Origin: Anolis sagrei
Lineage: Eukaryota; Chordata; Lepidosauria; Squamata; Anolidae
DNA length: 64,000 nt
Reading direction: 5' to 3'
Assembly: GCF_037176765.1 (NCBI RefSeq)
Contig: NC_090034.1
Span: 27,102,875 to 27,166,874, forward strand
Shown here piece after piece: positions 11,277-22,937 of this stretch. Within the stretch, counting starts at the first letter, position 1. Every line of letters begins with the position of its first letter. Both the position numbers and the translations under genes were made by a program. The notes under the pieces were generated by a model that saw nothing but the letters and a program-made list of their open reading frames with translations, did no database searches and was not told where the DNA came from.

Positions 11277-11345
11277 GGTTACTGTGGGTTTTTTGGGCTG
11301 TATGGCCATGTTCCAGTAGCATTCTTTCCTGATGTGATGTTTGGC
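11277..11345. mobile_element. Penelope-like element fragment
   Basis: Contains 'gggctgtatggccatgttcc-agtagcattctttcctgatg', the most repeated phrase of the Penelope-like family in this window. Confidence 0.65.
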
Positions 11346-11619
11346 GTAGGGAACAAGGAGAGGAGAGCTGAACGCTAAAGGATATGTTGGGAGAAAGAGC
11401 ACGTGGGGGGGTTTTTGACCTTGATGCTTTATGCTAACATTATTTTTCTGGGGTCATTATTCTGGGAGCGACAAACTTTGCAGCAATGTTGAGCCATGCC
11501 ATTTGCCCCCTGGATTGCTGCCAATTCAAAAAAAGTCAGCAGAAAAGGATGGAAGGGAGTAGGATCAGGCTAATTTGCTTCTGGGAGGGGTAAAGGGTAT
11601 GACTTCAGACAGAAATTGC

Positions 11620-11620
11620 A

Positions 11621-11657
<37 letters not shown>

Positions 11658-11705
11658 GACACAAAAACACTGTATGTCACAGCAAACAAGATATATATGC
11701 TGGAT

Positions 11706-11748
<43 letters not shown>

Positions 11749-11752
11749 CTGT
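11620..11752 (-). mobile_element. R4/Dong-like LINE 3' end between (ATT)n and (GTT)n
   Basis: (ATT)n at about 11624-11657, then about 50 bp whose reverse complement ('aatccagcatatatatcttg', 'cagtgtttttgtgtc') matches 50170-50217, then (GTT)n at 11707-11748. The fragment therefore lies inside a trinucleotide repeat. Confidence 0.55.
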
Positions 11753-12036
11753 GTGCCAGAGCAGAGAGAAAGACGGAGCTGGGACCGGAGAATCCTTTGG
11801 ATTCTTTAATTTTTCAAATACTTCTGGAGGGGAAACGCACTCCAAACACAAAAGCGCCAAGGCTCAAAAGCCTGTCTCCTTCCTTCCTACCACAACAAAA
11901 TCACTCAAAACAAAAGTAGCCATACCAAACCCCCAAATAGAAGGGACTAACCCTAAAGGACTCTCCTTGCCCACTCAAGCAGGGAAGATTCAGACAAGTG
12001 ATTATCACTTCCCATCCTCCAAGATGTAGAAAATCC
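11753..12036. other. Unclassified intergenic sequence
   Basis: No gene, exon or recognised repeat. It includes 'gcactccaaacacaaaagcg-ccaagg' and an A-rich stretch. Confidence 0.4.
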
Positions 12037-13415
12037 TTAGAATCATAGAATCCTAGTTTGGAAGAGGCCTCGTGGGCGATTCAGTCCCAACCCATTCTGC
12101 TAAGAAGCAGGAAAATCGCATTCAACGCACCCCCGAAAGATGGCCATCCAGCCTCTGCTTTAAAACCCCCAAAGAAGGAGTCTCCACCACACTCCTGGTC
12201 AGAGAGTTCCACTGCTGAACTGCTCTCATAGTTAGGAAGTTCTTCCTAATGTCCAGGTGGAATCTACTTTCCTGGAGTTTGAAGCCATTGTTCCACATCC
12301 TAGTCTCCAGGGCAGCAGAAAACAAGCCTGCTCCTTCCTCCCTATGATTTCCTCTCACCTCTTGATACATGGCCCTCATCATGTCTCCTCTCAGCCTACT
12401 CTTCTGCAGACTAAACATGCCCAGCTCTTTAAGCCGCTCCTAGTAGGGCTTGTTCTCCAGACCCTTGATCCTTTGAGTCGTCCTTTTCTGGACACATTCC
12501 AGCTTAGAGTCAACATCTCCCTTCAATTGCAGTGCCCAGAATTGAACAGTGTGCTTCCAGGTGTGGACTGAACAAGGCAGAATAGAGGGGTAGCATGACT
12601 TCCCTGGATCTAGGCACTAGACTCCTGTTGATGCCAGCCAAAATCCCATTGGCTTTTTTAGCTGCCGCATCACATTGTTGGGTCATGTTCACCTTCCTGT
12701 CCATGAGGACTCCAAGGTCTTTTTCACATGTATTGCTATCGAGCCAGGCGTCCCCCATTCTGTATCTTTGCATTTCAATTATTATTATTTATTTATTTAT
12801 CCTAAATGGAGTATTTTGCATTTGTCCCTGTTGAAGTTCATTTTGTTAGTTTTGGCCGATCTTCTCTCTAATCTGTGCAGATTGTTTTGAATTCTGCTCC
12901 TGCCTTCTGGAATATTGGCTTTCCCTCCCAATTTGGTCCCGTCTGCAAAGTTGATGGTCATGCCTTCTCACCCATCATCTAAGCCATTAATAAAGATGTT
13001 GAGCAGAACCAGGCCGAGGAGAGAACCCTGCTTCTGGCACTCCACTCCTCACTTCTTTCCAAGATGAAGAGGAAGCATTGGGGAGAAGCACCCTCTGGGT
13101 TCATTCACTTAACCAATTCCAGATCCAGCTAACTGTAGTTTTGCCTAGCCCACAGTGGACTAGTTTCCTTGCCAGAAGGTCATGGGGGACCTTGTTGAAG
13201 GAAGGTCTTCCTGATATCCAGATATGCTCCATCCATGGCTTTCCCTGCATCTACCCAGCTTGTAACTCTATCGGAAAAAGAGATCAGATGAGTTTGGCAT
13301 AACTTATTTTTTATTAATCCATTTTGACTATTAGTGATGACCGCATTCCTTTCTAAGTGTTTGCAGACCACTTCCTTAGGGGTCTTTTCCAGAATCTTGC
13401 CTGGTATCGACATGG
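12037..13415 (-). mobile_element. CR1 LINE, 3' end of ORF2 with tail
   Basis: The left edge AGAATCATAGAATCC is the typical CR1 3' tail in reverse. Minus-strand translation gives RT-side text DRVTSWVDAGKAMDGAYLD (near 13250), then DLGVLMDRKVNMTQQCDAAA, AKKANGILAGINRS, VMLPLYSALFSPHLEAHCSI, QKSRLRGDMMRAMYQEVRGN and LDIRKNFLTMRAVQQWNSL. Order and wording match chicken-repeat-1 ORF2. Several frame breaks; inactive. Confidence 0.9.
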
Positions 13416-13469
13416 GTATATATTACTTTGGTGTATAATCAGGAACTCATTTAATTTATATTTATATAT

Positions 13470-13640
13470 ATTGACATGAGAGCCCCTATTGGCACAGTGG
13501 GTTAAAGCGCTGAGTTGCTGAAAAGATTGCAGGTTTGAATCTAGGGAGTGATGTGAGCTCCTGCTGTCAGCCCCAGCTTCTGCCAACCTAGCAGTTTGAA
13601 AAACATGCAAATGTGAGTAGATCAATAGGTACCGCTTCAG
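13470..13640 (+). mobile_element. Sauria-type SINE, 5' half (split)
   Basis: tRNA-like head with GGCACAGTGGGTTAAAGC (A box) and GATTGCAGGTTTGAATC (B box), then 'ccccagcttctgccaaccta-gcagtttgaaaaacatgcaa'. It breaks off at ATAGGTACCGCTTCAG and resumes at 14410. Confidence 0.82.
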
Positions 13641-14426
13641 TGAGGAATAGATAATACGTATAAGCAGAAAAATAACACTAGATGCCAAAAGTTAAATTAC
13701 GGTAGGTTGTATTGAATAATATATAGAATCATAGAATCAAAGAGTTGGAAGAGACCTCATGGGCCATCCAGTCAAACCCCCTGACAGATGGCCACCCAGC
13801 CTCTATTTAAAAGCTTCCAAAGAAGGAGCCTCCACCACACTCTGGGGCAGAGAGTTCCACTGCTGAACGGCGCTCACAGTCAGGAAGTTCTTCCTCAGAT
13901 GGAATCTCCTTTCTTGTAGTTTGAAGCCATTGTTCCGTGTCCTAGTCTCCAAGGAAGCAGAAAACAAGCTTGCTCCCTCCTCCCTGTGGCTTCCTCTCAC
14001 ATATTTATACATGGCTATCATATCTCCTCTCAGCCTTCTCTTCTTCAGGCTAAACATGCCCAGCTCCTTAAGCCACTCCTCATAGGGCTTGTTCTCCAGA
14101 CCCTTGATCATTTTAGTCGCCCTCCTCTGGACACATTCCAGCTTGTCAATACCTCTCTTCAACTGTGGTGCCCAGAATTGGACACAATATTCCAGGTGTG
14201 GTCTAACCAAAGCGGAATAGAGGAGCAGCACGACTTCCCTGGATCTAGACACTATGCTCCTATTGATGCAGGCCAAAATCCCATTGGCTTTTTTTGCCGC
14301 CGCATCACATTGTTGGCTCATGTTTAACTTGTTGTCCATATCTGCTGTAAAATAAACAATGTATAACAAATGTATTGAGCCACGATAAAATAATAAAAAT
14401 ATTTTTAAAAATAGGTACCGCTTCAG
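13624..14426 (-). mobile_element. Insertion carrying CR1 3' end, with 17-bp target duplication
   Basis: The 17-mer AATAGGTACCGCTTCAG occurs at 13624-13640 and again at 14410-14426, flanking 13641-14409. Inside is CR1 in reverse (about 13722-14345; AGAATCATAGAATCAAAG tail, then minus-strand KLNMSQQCDAAAKKANGI, LVRPHLEYCVQFWAPQLKRG and RRLRGDMIAMYKYVRGSHRE), with about 80 bp of other sequence at the left and an A-rich 65 bp at the right. The duplicated target plus A-rich right end points to a retroposition event whose transcript included an older antisense CR1. Confidence 0.75.
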
Positions 14427-14588
14427 CGGGAAGGTAAGGGCGCTCCATGCAGTCATGCCGGCCACTTGACCTTGGAGGTGTCTATGGACAACGCCAGCTC
14501 TTCAGCTTAGACATGGAGATGAGCACCAACCCCCAGAGTCGGACACGACTGAACTTAATGTCAGGGGAAAACCTTTACCTTTACCTAT
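14410..14588 (+). mobile_element. Sauria-type SINE, 3' half with ACCTTT tail
   Basis: Continues the SINE from 13640: 'gcatgacggccggccacttg'-like body, 'agtcggacacgactgaactt-aatgtcaggggaaaacc' and the terminal (ACCTTT)n-type tail at 14573-14587. ACCTTT tails are, as I recall, diagnostic of Sauria SINEs, which borrow Bov-B LINE 3' ends. Confidence 0.82.
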
Positions 14589-14696
14589 GGACAGGAGGCT
14601 GACCAGACATTTGTAATGGTTTGGGTCGTCCTTTTTTGAAGCAAGGGACTGTGCGCCTTGTTGTGTTCCAGGAAAAGGGGAGGAAAGGAAAGGCTC

Positions 14697-14702
14697 TCTT
14701 TC

Positions 14703-14738
<36 letters not shown>

Positions 14739-14757
14739 TTTCTCTCTCTTTCTTCCC
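14697..14757. repeat. (TTTC)n polypyrimidine tract upstream of NME4
   Basis: About ten TTTC units broken by TC-rich interruptions, ending roughly 160 bp before the NME4 start. Purely simple-sequence; the ORFs with runs of KKERKKER on the other strand are artefacts of it. Confidence 0.75.
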
Positions 14758-14819
14758 TTGTCGGTTGCCTTTGGAAAGGAAGCGCCTCTGGATGGGAGGT
14801 GATGGGAAGCAAGGCGAGC

Positions 14820-14918
14820 CTCTCCTCTCCTCTCCTCTCTGCCCCCGGCCATCCGCCCCCAAAGGCGGGACCAAAGCCGCTATAAACCCGACTCAAAGGC
14901 CGGTTGCTTTCCCCAAGC
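14820..14918 (+). promoter_or_regulatory. NME4: NME4 core promoter region
   Basis: GC-rich sequence directly before the ATG with a CTCTC tract, GCCCCCGGCC, CCGCCCCC plus GGCGGGA (GC-box-like) and TATAAA at 14881-14886. The TATA-like element is only 33-38 bp before the ATG, so if used it would give an extremely short 5'UTR; TSS use is not determinable from sequence. Confidence 0.5.
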
Positions 14919-15051
14919 ATGGGCTTCCTCCTCCTCCGGCGGCTGGTGCTGCTACAAGTCCAGCAAGAAAGGAGACTGGGATGCAAGGCGCTTCTTCCTC
15001 AGTCTCTGGTGGCCCCCCATTGCCTCCTTGGGGGGCGGCCCTACAGCGCCG
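14919..15051 (+). CDS. NME4: NME4 exon 1 (presequence)
   Basis: 44 codons plus one base, ending GCC G|GTGAGT. Encodes the hydrophobic/basic leader [14 protein letters not shown] and onward to PYSA. This exon is the least conserved part and rests mainly on phase match and position. Confidence 0.87.
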
Positions 15052-15969
15052 GTGAGTGAGTGCCCGACTAGGTGGGCTCGAGGGGACCCCCACCCTTGCC
15101 AAGATCTCCTTGACAGCTGCCCAAGCTGTCACGCCCAGCCCTTTCTTTCTTTCTAAGGGGGAAGGATAAGGCTGGGGAAGCTCCTTTTGGGGAATGCAGC
15201 CTCCAGAAGTCACTTTTGTCAAGCTCCAACCTCTCTGGGTAGTCCAAGGCTTTCATGGCCTGAATCACTGGATTTCTGGGAGTATTTGGGCTGTCTGGCC
15301 ATGTTCCAGCAGCATTCTCTCCTGACGTTTCGCCTGCATCAGTGGCAAGCATCCTCAGAAGTTTGTTTGGAAATGAGGCCAGTGGAGTGTATGCGTGTGT
15401 GTGCGTGTGTACTACTAATAATAACAATAACTGGGTCCCCTGAGCTGCTGAACTTGCTGACCGAAAGGTCGCCAATTCAAATCCTGGGAGTGGGGTGAGC
15501 TCCCAATGTTAGCCCCAGTTTCTGCCAACCTAGCAGTTCCCCTGACATTAAGTCTAGTCGTGTCTGACTCTAAGAGTTGGTGCTCATCTCCATTTCTAAG
15601 CCGAAGAGCCGGCATTGTCCATAGACAGCGCCAAGTTCATGTGGCTGGCATGACTGCATGGAGTGCCGTTACCTTCCTGCCAGAGCAGGACCTATTGATT
15701 TACTCACATTTGCATGTTTTCGAACTGCTAGGTTGGCAGAAGCTGGGGCTAACAGCGGGAGCTCACCCGCTCCCTGGATTCAAACCTCCAACCTTTCTGT
15801 AAGTAAGTTCAGCAGCTCAGTGCTTTAACCCACTGCACCATTGTTTCATATATGTTTATTTAATTGTCAACCTTAAAAAAATTATAATAAATAATTATAG
15901 CTCCCAAAGGCTAAAATAAAAACACATGTCTTTAGTGGAGTGTGTGTGTGTATGGAATAATAATAATAA

Positions 15970-16011
<42 letters not shown>

Positions 16012-16337
16012 TACACTAAAGACATGGGCTTTTTATTATAGCCTTTGAGATATTTATTATTATTATTATTATTATTGTTATTGTTATTATTATTATTTGA
16101 AACGCAACGAGATGAGTCCACAGCAGACACTCTTCTGGCTGTTGTATTGGATCACACGTTGGACACATGTTGGGCGAATAATGCGTGCAGATCCCAGTAA
16201 GGTGGCCTTCTGCAGCTGGCAGATGGTAATCTTGTCAGCGCCGATTGTGTTTAAGTGCAGGCCAAGGTCTTTAGGCACTGCACCCAGTGTGCTGATCACC
16301 ACTGGGACCACTTTTACTGGCTTGTGCCAGAATCTTA

Positions 16338-16381
<44 letters not shown>

Positions 16382-17461
16382 GTCAATGGTTCATTCGATA
16401 TGAGTCAAGACAGGGATATTATCTATTTAGCTGTGCTTGTTTTGTCCTTCCTGAATCTCCCATCATTGAATGGACACCTGTCCCACAGTCAATGTCCCTG
16501 ATAGAGTCAAAGCCTTTCAGATACCTTTGGCCTCTCTCCATCTTTCCCTTTCTTTTCCCATAGGCTCTGCTGGGTTCCAGGAGCGCACGCTCATCGCACT
16601 GAAGCCGGACGGCGTCCAGAGGAGGCTGCTGGGAGATGTGATCAAACGCTTTGAGAGACGCGGCTTCAAGCTCATAGGCCTCAAGTTACTCCAGGTGACC
16701 TTCCTAGTGGGCGAAAGGCTAGAAAGAGCATCCTTTGGCAGCAAAAAAAAAAAAAATCAGCCAAAGTCTCCAGGAAAACGCGCCTCAAACCAGATGAACT
16801 GCTGCCCATCAAAGCTTCATAGTATTGGGCCAGATGGGAAGGGGGACCATTTTTCAACCTTTTGCCCCATTTTTAATTTTGAAATTTGGTGATGACTAGG
16901 AGGCCATAAAATCTTGTGATCCATGAAAAATCCATTAGTGGCAACCGAACTTTTTTCTGAGTTGTGAGTTTTCCAGGCTGCATAGCCATGTTCTAGAAGC
17001 ATTATCTCCTGACGTTTCACCTGTATCTATGGCAGGCATCCTCAGAGGTTGTGAGGTCTGTTGGAAATTGGGAAAATGGGGTTTCTATATCTGTGGAATA
17101 ATGTCGGGCGGGGGGGGGGGGGGGAGAAAAAACTGTTGTCTGTTTGAGGGAGGTGTGAATGTTGCAGTTGGCCAACTTGATTAGCATTTAATCGCCTAGC
17201 AGTTTCAAGGTCTGGCTTCTTACCTTTTTTCTTGTCATTATTTATTCCATTATTTCACATGGAAAATAGTTTTAGGGGTGTCAAGATTTGGAGGTTGCAA
17301 AAGAGGAGTTTGGGAAGTGCATGTGTTTGTAAACCAGATCTTCTTGCCCTCTGATGGATCAATTGTTGAGTTTGTTATCGGGCAGTTTGAGGTTTTTTTT
17401 TCCTGCATTCCTTTGAGCAGGAATAATTGCATTTGGGGACTGGTGCAGCTTAGGTAACGCT

Positions 17462-17505
<44 letters not shown>

Positions 17506-20500
17506 GTATACCCCGCTTTATCTCTCCCACAGGAGACTCAAAGCAGCTTAACATAAGACATCAGTGTACAATTTAAAATAAACAAATATCAGAACAGTAT
17601 TGTCATGGAGGGATGTTGCTGGTCAAGTTCAGACCTCTATAACATAGCACTATATAGCAAAATTTGAAAAAAAAAATCCTGTTTCTTTTATTTATTTACA
17701 GTATTTATATTCTGCCCTTCTCACCCCGAAGGGGACTCAGGGCAGATCACAGAACACAATCATTTAATGCTGATTATACAATAACAAGACAGTAAACATT
17801 TAATGAGGACTATACAATGACAAGACAGACAGAGGTATATAGGCTTTTCCATCTTCTGCATCTTGGAGGCTGTGCTTGGTTTCGGCCACAGGGGGGTGCT
17901 GTTGCTCCATCTTCCCTGCCGATGAGCTTTGTTTATAAACTTCCTCCTTTGATTGAATCACCAGCATTTACTGACATTTCCTTATAGGTGCCTTAACACC
18001 TCCCTGTTTTTAAAGCAATACCTATTTATCTCTTCACAGTGGACAAAATTTACTGCAGCTGGTGGTTAGCCTGCTGTGCTAAAGCCTGGCCCACAATGTT
18101 CCAGGTTCCTGTTCCTGGTTTGAAAATGTTATTTCCTATTTAATTGTGCTGTACTTACTTTGAAAGTAGTTGTTCTACTCCAGAAACTTTGTTACTGTGG
18201 CTGACACAAACCATGCTGAATTGGTTGAGATTCAATGAGATATTCATTGGGAAACTATAGCAATACGTGCTGCAGGATGACTCTCCCGTAAAAACAAATT
18301 TTTGGCAGTTTAATTAGCCTTTTCCATGTTTTTATAATAGAATGAGTTAGGAAATTACATTTATAACCCAGGAACAAAAATCATGTTACGTAGTGTAATC
18401 TATATCTATATGGGAAATTCAAAACTTCTAGATTAACCTGAGTTGCAGACCATGGTTTCACCAAGTCAGTATTAGGCAATGCCAGAAATACAGCTTAATG
18501 GTGTAACATTAGAAAATGTTGACCATTTCCACTACCTTGGCAGCCACCTCTCCACAAAAGTCAACATTGACACTGAAATACAACACCGCCTGAGCTCTGC
18601 GAGTGCAGCATTCTTCTGAATAAACCACAGAGTGTTTGAGGACATCCGTAGGGATACCAAGGTGCTTGTTTATAAAGCTATTATCCTCCCAACCCTGTTA
18701 TGCGCCTGCAAAATGTGGACTATCTACAGACGTCACATGCAACTCCTGGAACAATTCCATCAACATTGCCTCCGGAAAATCCTGCAAATCTCTTGGGAAG
18801 ACAAGCGGACAAACGTCAGCGTGCTGGAAGATGCAAAGACCACCAGCATTGAAGTGATGGTCCTCCGCCATCAACTCCATGTTGTCCGGATGCCCGACCA
18901 CCATCTCCCAAAGCAGTTAGTCTACTCCGAACTCAAGAACGGAAAACGGAACGTTGGTGGACAGGAAAAGAGATTGAAAGATGGGCTCAAAGCCAACCTT
19001 AAAAACTCTGGCGTAGACACTGAGAACTGGAAAGCCCTGGCCCTTGAGCGCTCCAACTGGAGGTCAGCTGTGACCAGCAGTGCTGTAGAATTTGAAGAGG
19101 CATGAATGGAGGGTGAAAGAGAGAAACGTGCCAAGAGGAAGGCATGTCAAGCCAACCCCAACTGGGACCGCCTTCCACCTGGAAACCAATGCCCTCAGTG
19201 CGGGAGAAGATGCAGGTCAAGATGCGGATCAAGAATAGGGCTCCACAGTCACCTATGGACCCACCGCCAGGACACAGAACTTGGAGGACTATCATCCTTG
19301 AAATACGAGGGATCGCCTAAGTAAGTAAGTAAGCAAGCAAGAAAGCAAGTATTAGGCAGACTCACTGAAAATAGGTATTCTACTCCAGAAACTTTGTTTT
19401 TGTGGCCGAGGGTAGTACTGTTATTTCCTTCAGAATGGGTTTTTGGTTTGTAATCTTCCTTAATGAAAATATGCAACTGTTAACCTTTCAATGTGTTTAT
19501 TTATTTATTTATTTGCCATACTTGTTCGCCCCCCTTCTCCACCTCGACATTTCTAGCCCCAAAGCGCCCCCCCCCCCAATTCCCAGAATCACTATTTTAA
19601 GAGAGCATAATTTGCAGGCATTTTTACTCCCAAACCACATGAAAATACCCTTGCCATCCTATCGGACCCCATATTGCCCCAAAATGCATCTATTTACCCT
19701 CTCAAAATGGTGACAATTGATGTGATGTCACTTCATAGGAGCACCCTGTGGCACAATGGGTTAAACCTTGTGCCTGCAGGACAATGGGTTAAACCTAAAG
19801 ATCAGCGGTTTGAATCCATGAGACAGGGTGAGCTCCCATCTGTCAGCTCCAGCTTCCCATGCGGGGACATTAGAGAAGTCTCCCACCTCTCAATGCTAAG
19901 TAAGATCGCCCTTATTAAAATGAACATTCTTCCTAAATTTCTCTATCTGTTCCAGAACCTGCCCATTATAAAAAACGTAAAGGTATTCGAGCAGTGGAAT
20001 AAAGAGATAGGCAGGTTTATATGGAACGGGAAAAAACCAAGGATTAAATTTAAGATCATGGAAGATAAAAAGGAGAGAGGTGGGTTTGGATTGCCAAATC
20101 TAAGGCTCTATTACGACGCCTGTGCGTTGGTTTGGATAAAAGAATGGGCACTCTTGAGGAATGAAAAAACCCTGAACCTGGAAGGTTTCAACCTTGATGT
20201 AGGATGGCACTCATATATGTGGTACAGACCAACAGGACCTTCCAAGACCTTCAGAAACCACTTCGTTCGAGCGGCCTTGATAAAGGTGTGGGACAAATAT
20301 AAAAGGTGGTTTTACACCAAGACACCTCTATGGGTCTCTCCAGTAGAAGCCAAGCAGAGGCGCCTTCTAGGTTGGCATAATTGGCCGACCTATAAAGAAC
20401 TCCTAGATTATGACACCCTGAATAAAAAATACACTCTAAAAACACAGGAAGATTTAGCAAAAAGCCTAGAAAACATAACATGGTTAAAATACTTTCAAAT

Positions 20501-22904
20501 AAGAGAAACATTCAAGCAAGACCAAAAAATAGGATTCGAAACCAGTGACTCGACCTGGGACAAAATACTCAAACTGGAAAAGAATTTAATTACAAAAATA
20601 TATAACCAACTACTTGACTGGGAGGTGGAATCAGAAGGGATCAAGCAATGCATGATTTCATGGGCAAAAAACTTCGGCAGAACGATCAACATCCAAGAAT
20701 GGCAGACCATCTGGCGGAAAAATCTAAAATACACATATGCCGCTTCTTTAAAAGAAAACTGGCTAAAAAGTTTTCACCGTTGGTACTTGACGCCACAAAA
20801 GCTCAGCCAGATGTACAAACAGTATAAGAATATATGCTGGAAATGTAGGAAAGATGTGGGCAGCTATTTCCACATGTGGTGGACCTGCCCAGTGGTGGCC
20901 AAATTCTGGAAAGAGATAAGGGCAGAAACGCAAAAAATCATCAAGCGAAAGATTCCGCTGAAACCGGAAATCTTCTTATTAGGGCTTGTAGGAGACGACC
21001 TAGACCTGAAGAAGAATGAGGATATTATTCTCAACTATAGTTCTACAGCAGCGAGAATGGAGCTCGCGAAAGTTTGGAAAGGAGATCAAATCCCTACCCT
21101 GGAGCAATGGCTAAATAAGCTTCTAGACATCAAGGATATGGACAGGCTAACTTTCTACCTGAAGAAAAGCTCTGGGTATCCAATAAAACAAACAAACTGG
21201 GAGGCACTAGAGGATTATGAAAAACAGCGCTTAGTAGTTAGCACAACCCATGGAAAATAAGGAAGAGGACAAATGGTAAAAGTCCCAAATTAGAAGGGTC
21301 AAAACTTTAATTTCTTTTCCCTCCCCCCCTCCGGGCCAGAACCGGCAAGGGGTGTCGGAAGGACACATATTAAAAAGTTATTGAGGATACAAAGGAAGGG
21401 AAGTCTTTTATAGTGTAGGATGGATTGATATGAAAGTACGGTGTGATAAGCTTAGGCATAGCATTTGTATGAAGATTTGTCACACCCAACCCCCCCCCCC
21501 CCACACTCCCCCTAAATCTACCACCATTGCCTTCCCACCCCCCTCCCCTCCCCTTCCCTTCCCAGTACTGCCATCCCCACCCCCTTCCCTCATCCCCTGA
21601 CACGTATGAAAGGAGACATTGTATTCGGATGAATGTGATGACGATGCTTGATGTATGTATATCTTGTATCTTTTAATTTTTGGAAAATGAATAAAGATTA
21701 ATTAAAAAAAAAAAAGTAAAAAAAAAAAAAGAGAAGTCTCCCACAAGATGGTAAAATATCCGGGCATCCCCTGGGCAACTTCCTTGCAGACCGCCAATTC
21801 TCTCACACCAGAAGAGACTTACAGTTTCTCAAGTTGCTCCTGACACTAAAAAAACCTTCATATTCAAAGGAACCAAGGAATAAAATGAATAAAATCTCAA
21901 ATAAAATTGCATATCGAAATTTCTCCAAGAAGGAAGTCTGAAAGAAAGAAACATTGCCTTAAAAGATTACCTATGTCTTTTCTTGAAAGGCAAATGAAGG
22001 GATCCTGGGACAACACTACCAGCACTTGCAAAAGAAGCCGTTCTATCAGGAGTTGGTCCAGTACATGACCTCGGGACCGGTGGTTGCAATGGTAAGCTGC
22101 GTTGGCACTTGCGGCTTCTTTGGGGATGTCTCGGCAGCAGGTTTTGGGTCTGGGCCTTTCAGTCCTGTTTAACGTCTTTATTAATGACTTGGATGAAGGT
22201 TTAGAGGACAGGCTGAACAAGTGTAACACATTAGGAGGGAGAGCTAATACTCCAGAGAACAGGATCAGGATCCAAAATGACTCACAGATGACAGAGCCAA
22301 AACTAACAAAGTTAATCTCAACAAGGACAAATGTAAAATATAACACTTAAGTATTAAAAATTAAATGCAAAGATACAGAATAGTTGATGCCTGGCTTGAC
22401 AACAGTCCATGTGAGAAAGATCTTGGGGTCTTTGTGGAGAACAAGTTGAACATGAGCCATGAATGTGATGCAACAGCTCAGGAAGCCAATGGGATCCTGG
22501 GCTGCATCCAAAGGAGTTAAGTGTCCAGATTAAGGGAAGTCATGGTGCCTCTGTCTTCAGCTTTGGTCAGACCTCTTTACCTGGAATCACACTGTGTCCA
22601 ATTCTGGGCAAAGGAAGTCAAGGGGAAATAATAATAATAATAGGCTCTGGCACAAACCAGTAAAGGTGGTCCCAGTGGTGATCAGCACACTGGGTGCAGT
22701 GCCTAAAGACCTTGGCATGCACTTAAACACAATCGGCGCCTACAAAATTACCATCTGACAGCTGCAGAAGGCCACCTTACTGGGATCTGCAGGCATTATT
22801 CGCCAATACATCACACAGTCCTAGACACTTGGGAAGCGTCCGACGTGTGATCCAATTCAACAGCCAGCAGAGAGTCTGCTGTGGACTCATCTTGTTGTGT
22901 TTCA

Positions 22905-22937
<33 letters not shown>

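Noticed and set aside
11616-11860. ORFs with poly-Ile, poly-Leu, poly-Asn or poly-Cys
   Set aside because: All come from ATT or GTT microsatellites read in different frames; likewise at 16093, 33030, 34039 and 49898.
17106-17124. G-run as a G-quadruplex regulatory site
   Set aside because: Single homopolymer runs of G or C are common across the window (for example 2656, 28450, 46998, 54050) and lie in decayed repeats; no evidence of function, and run lengths may be assembly-sensitive.
18632-19105. Intact 157-codon ORF as a novel gene
   Set aside because: It is the C-terminal part of a LINE ORF, followed by a zinc knuckle and a TAAG tail, with a second copy of its upstream part at 53555.
19674-19870. 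N-terminal extension of the 528-codon ORF at 19674-21260
   Set aside because: The first ~65 codons are SINE sequence in chance frame with the L1; the target duplication shows that the L1 begins at 19887.
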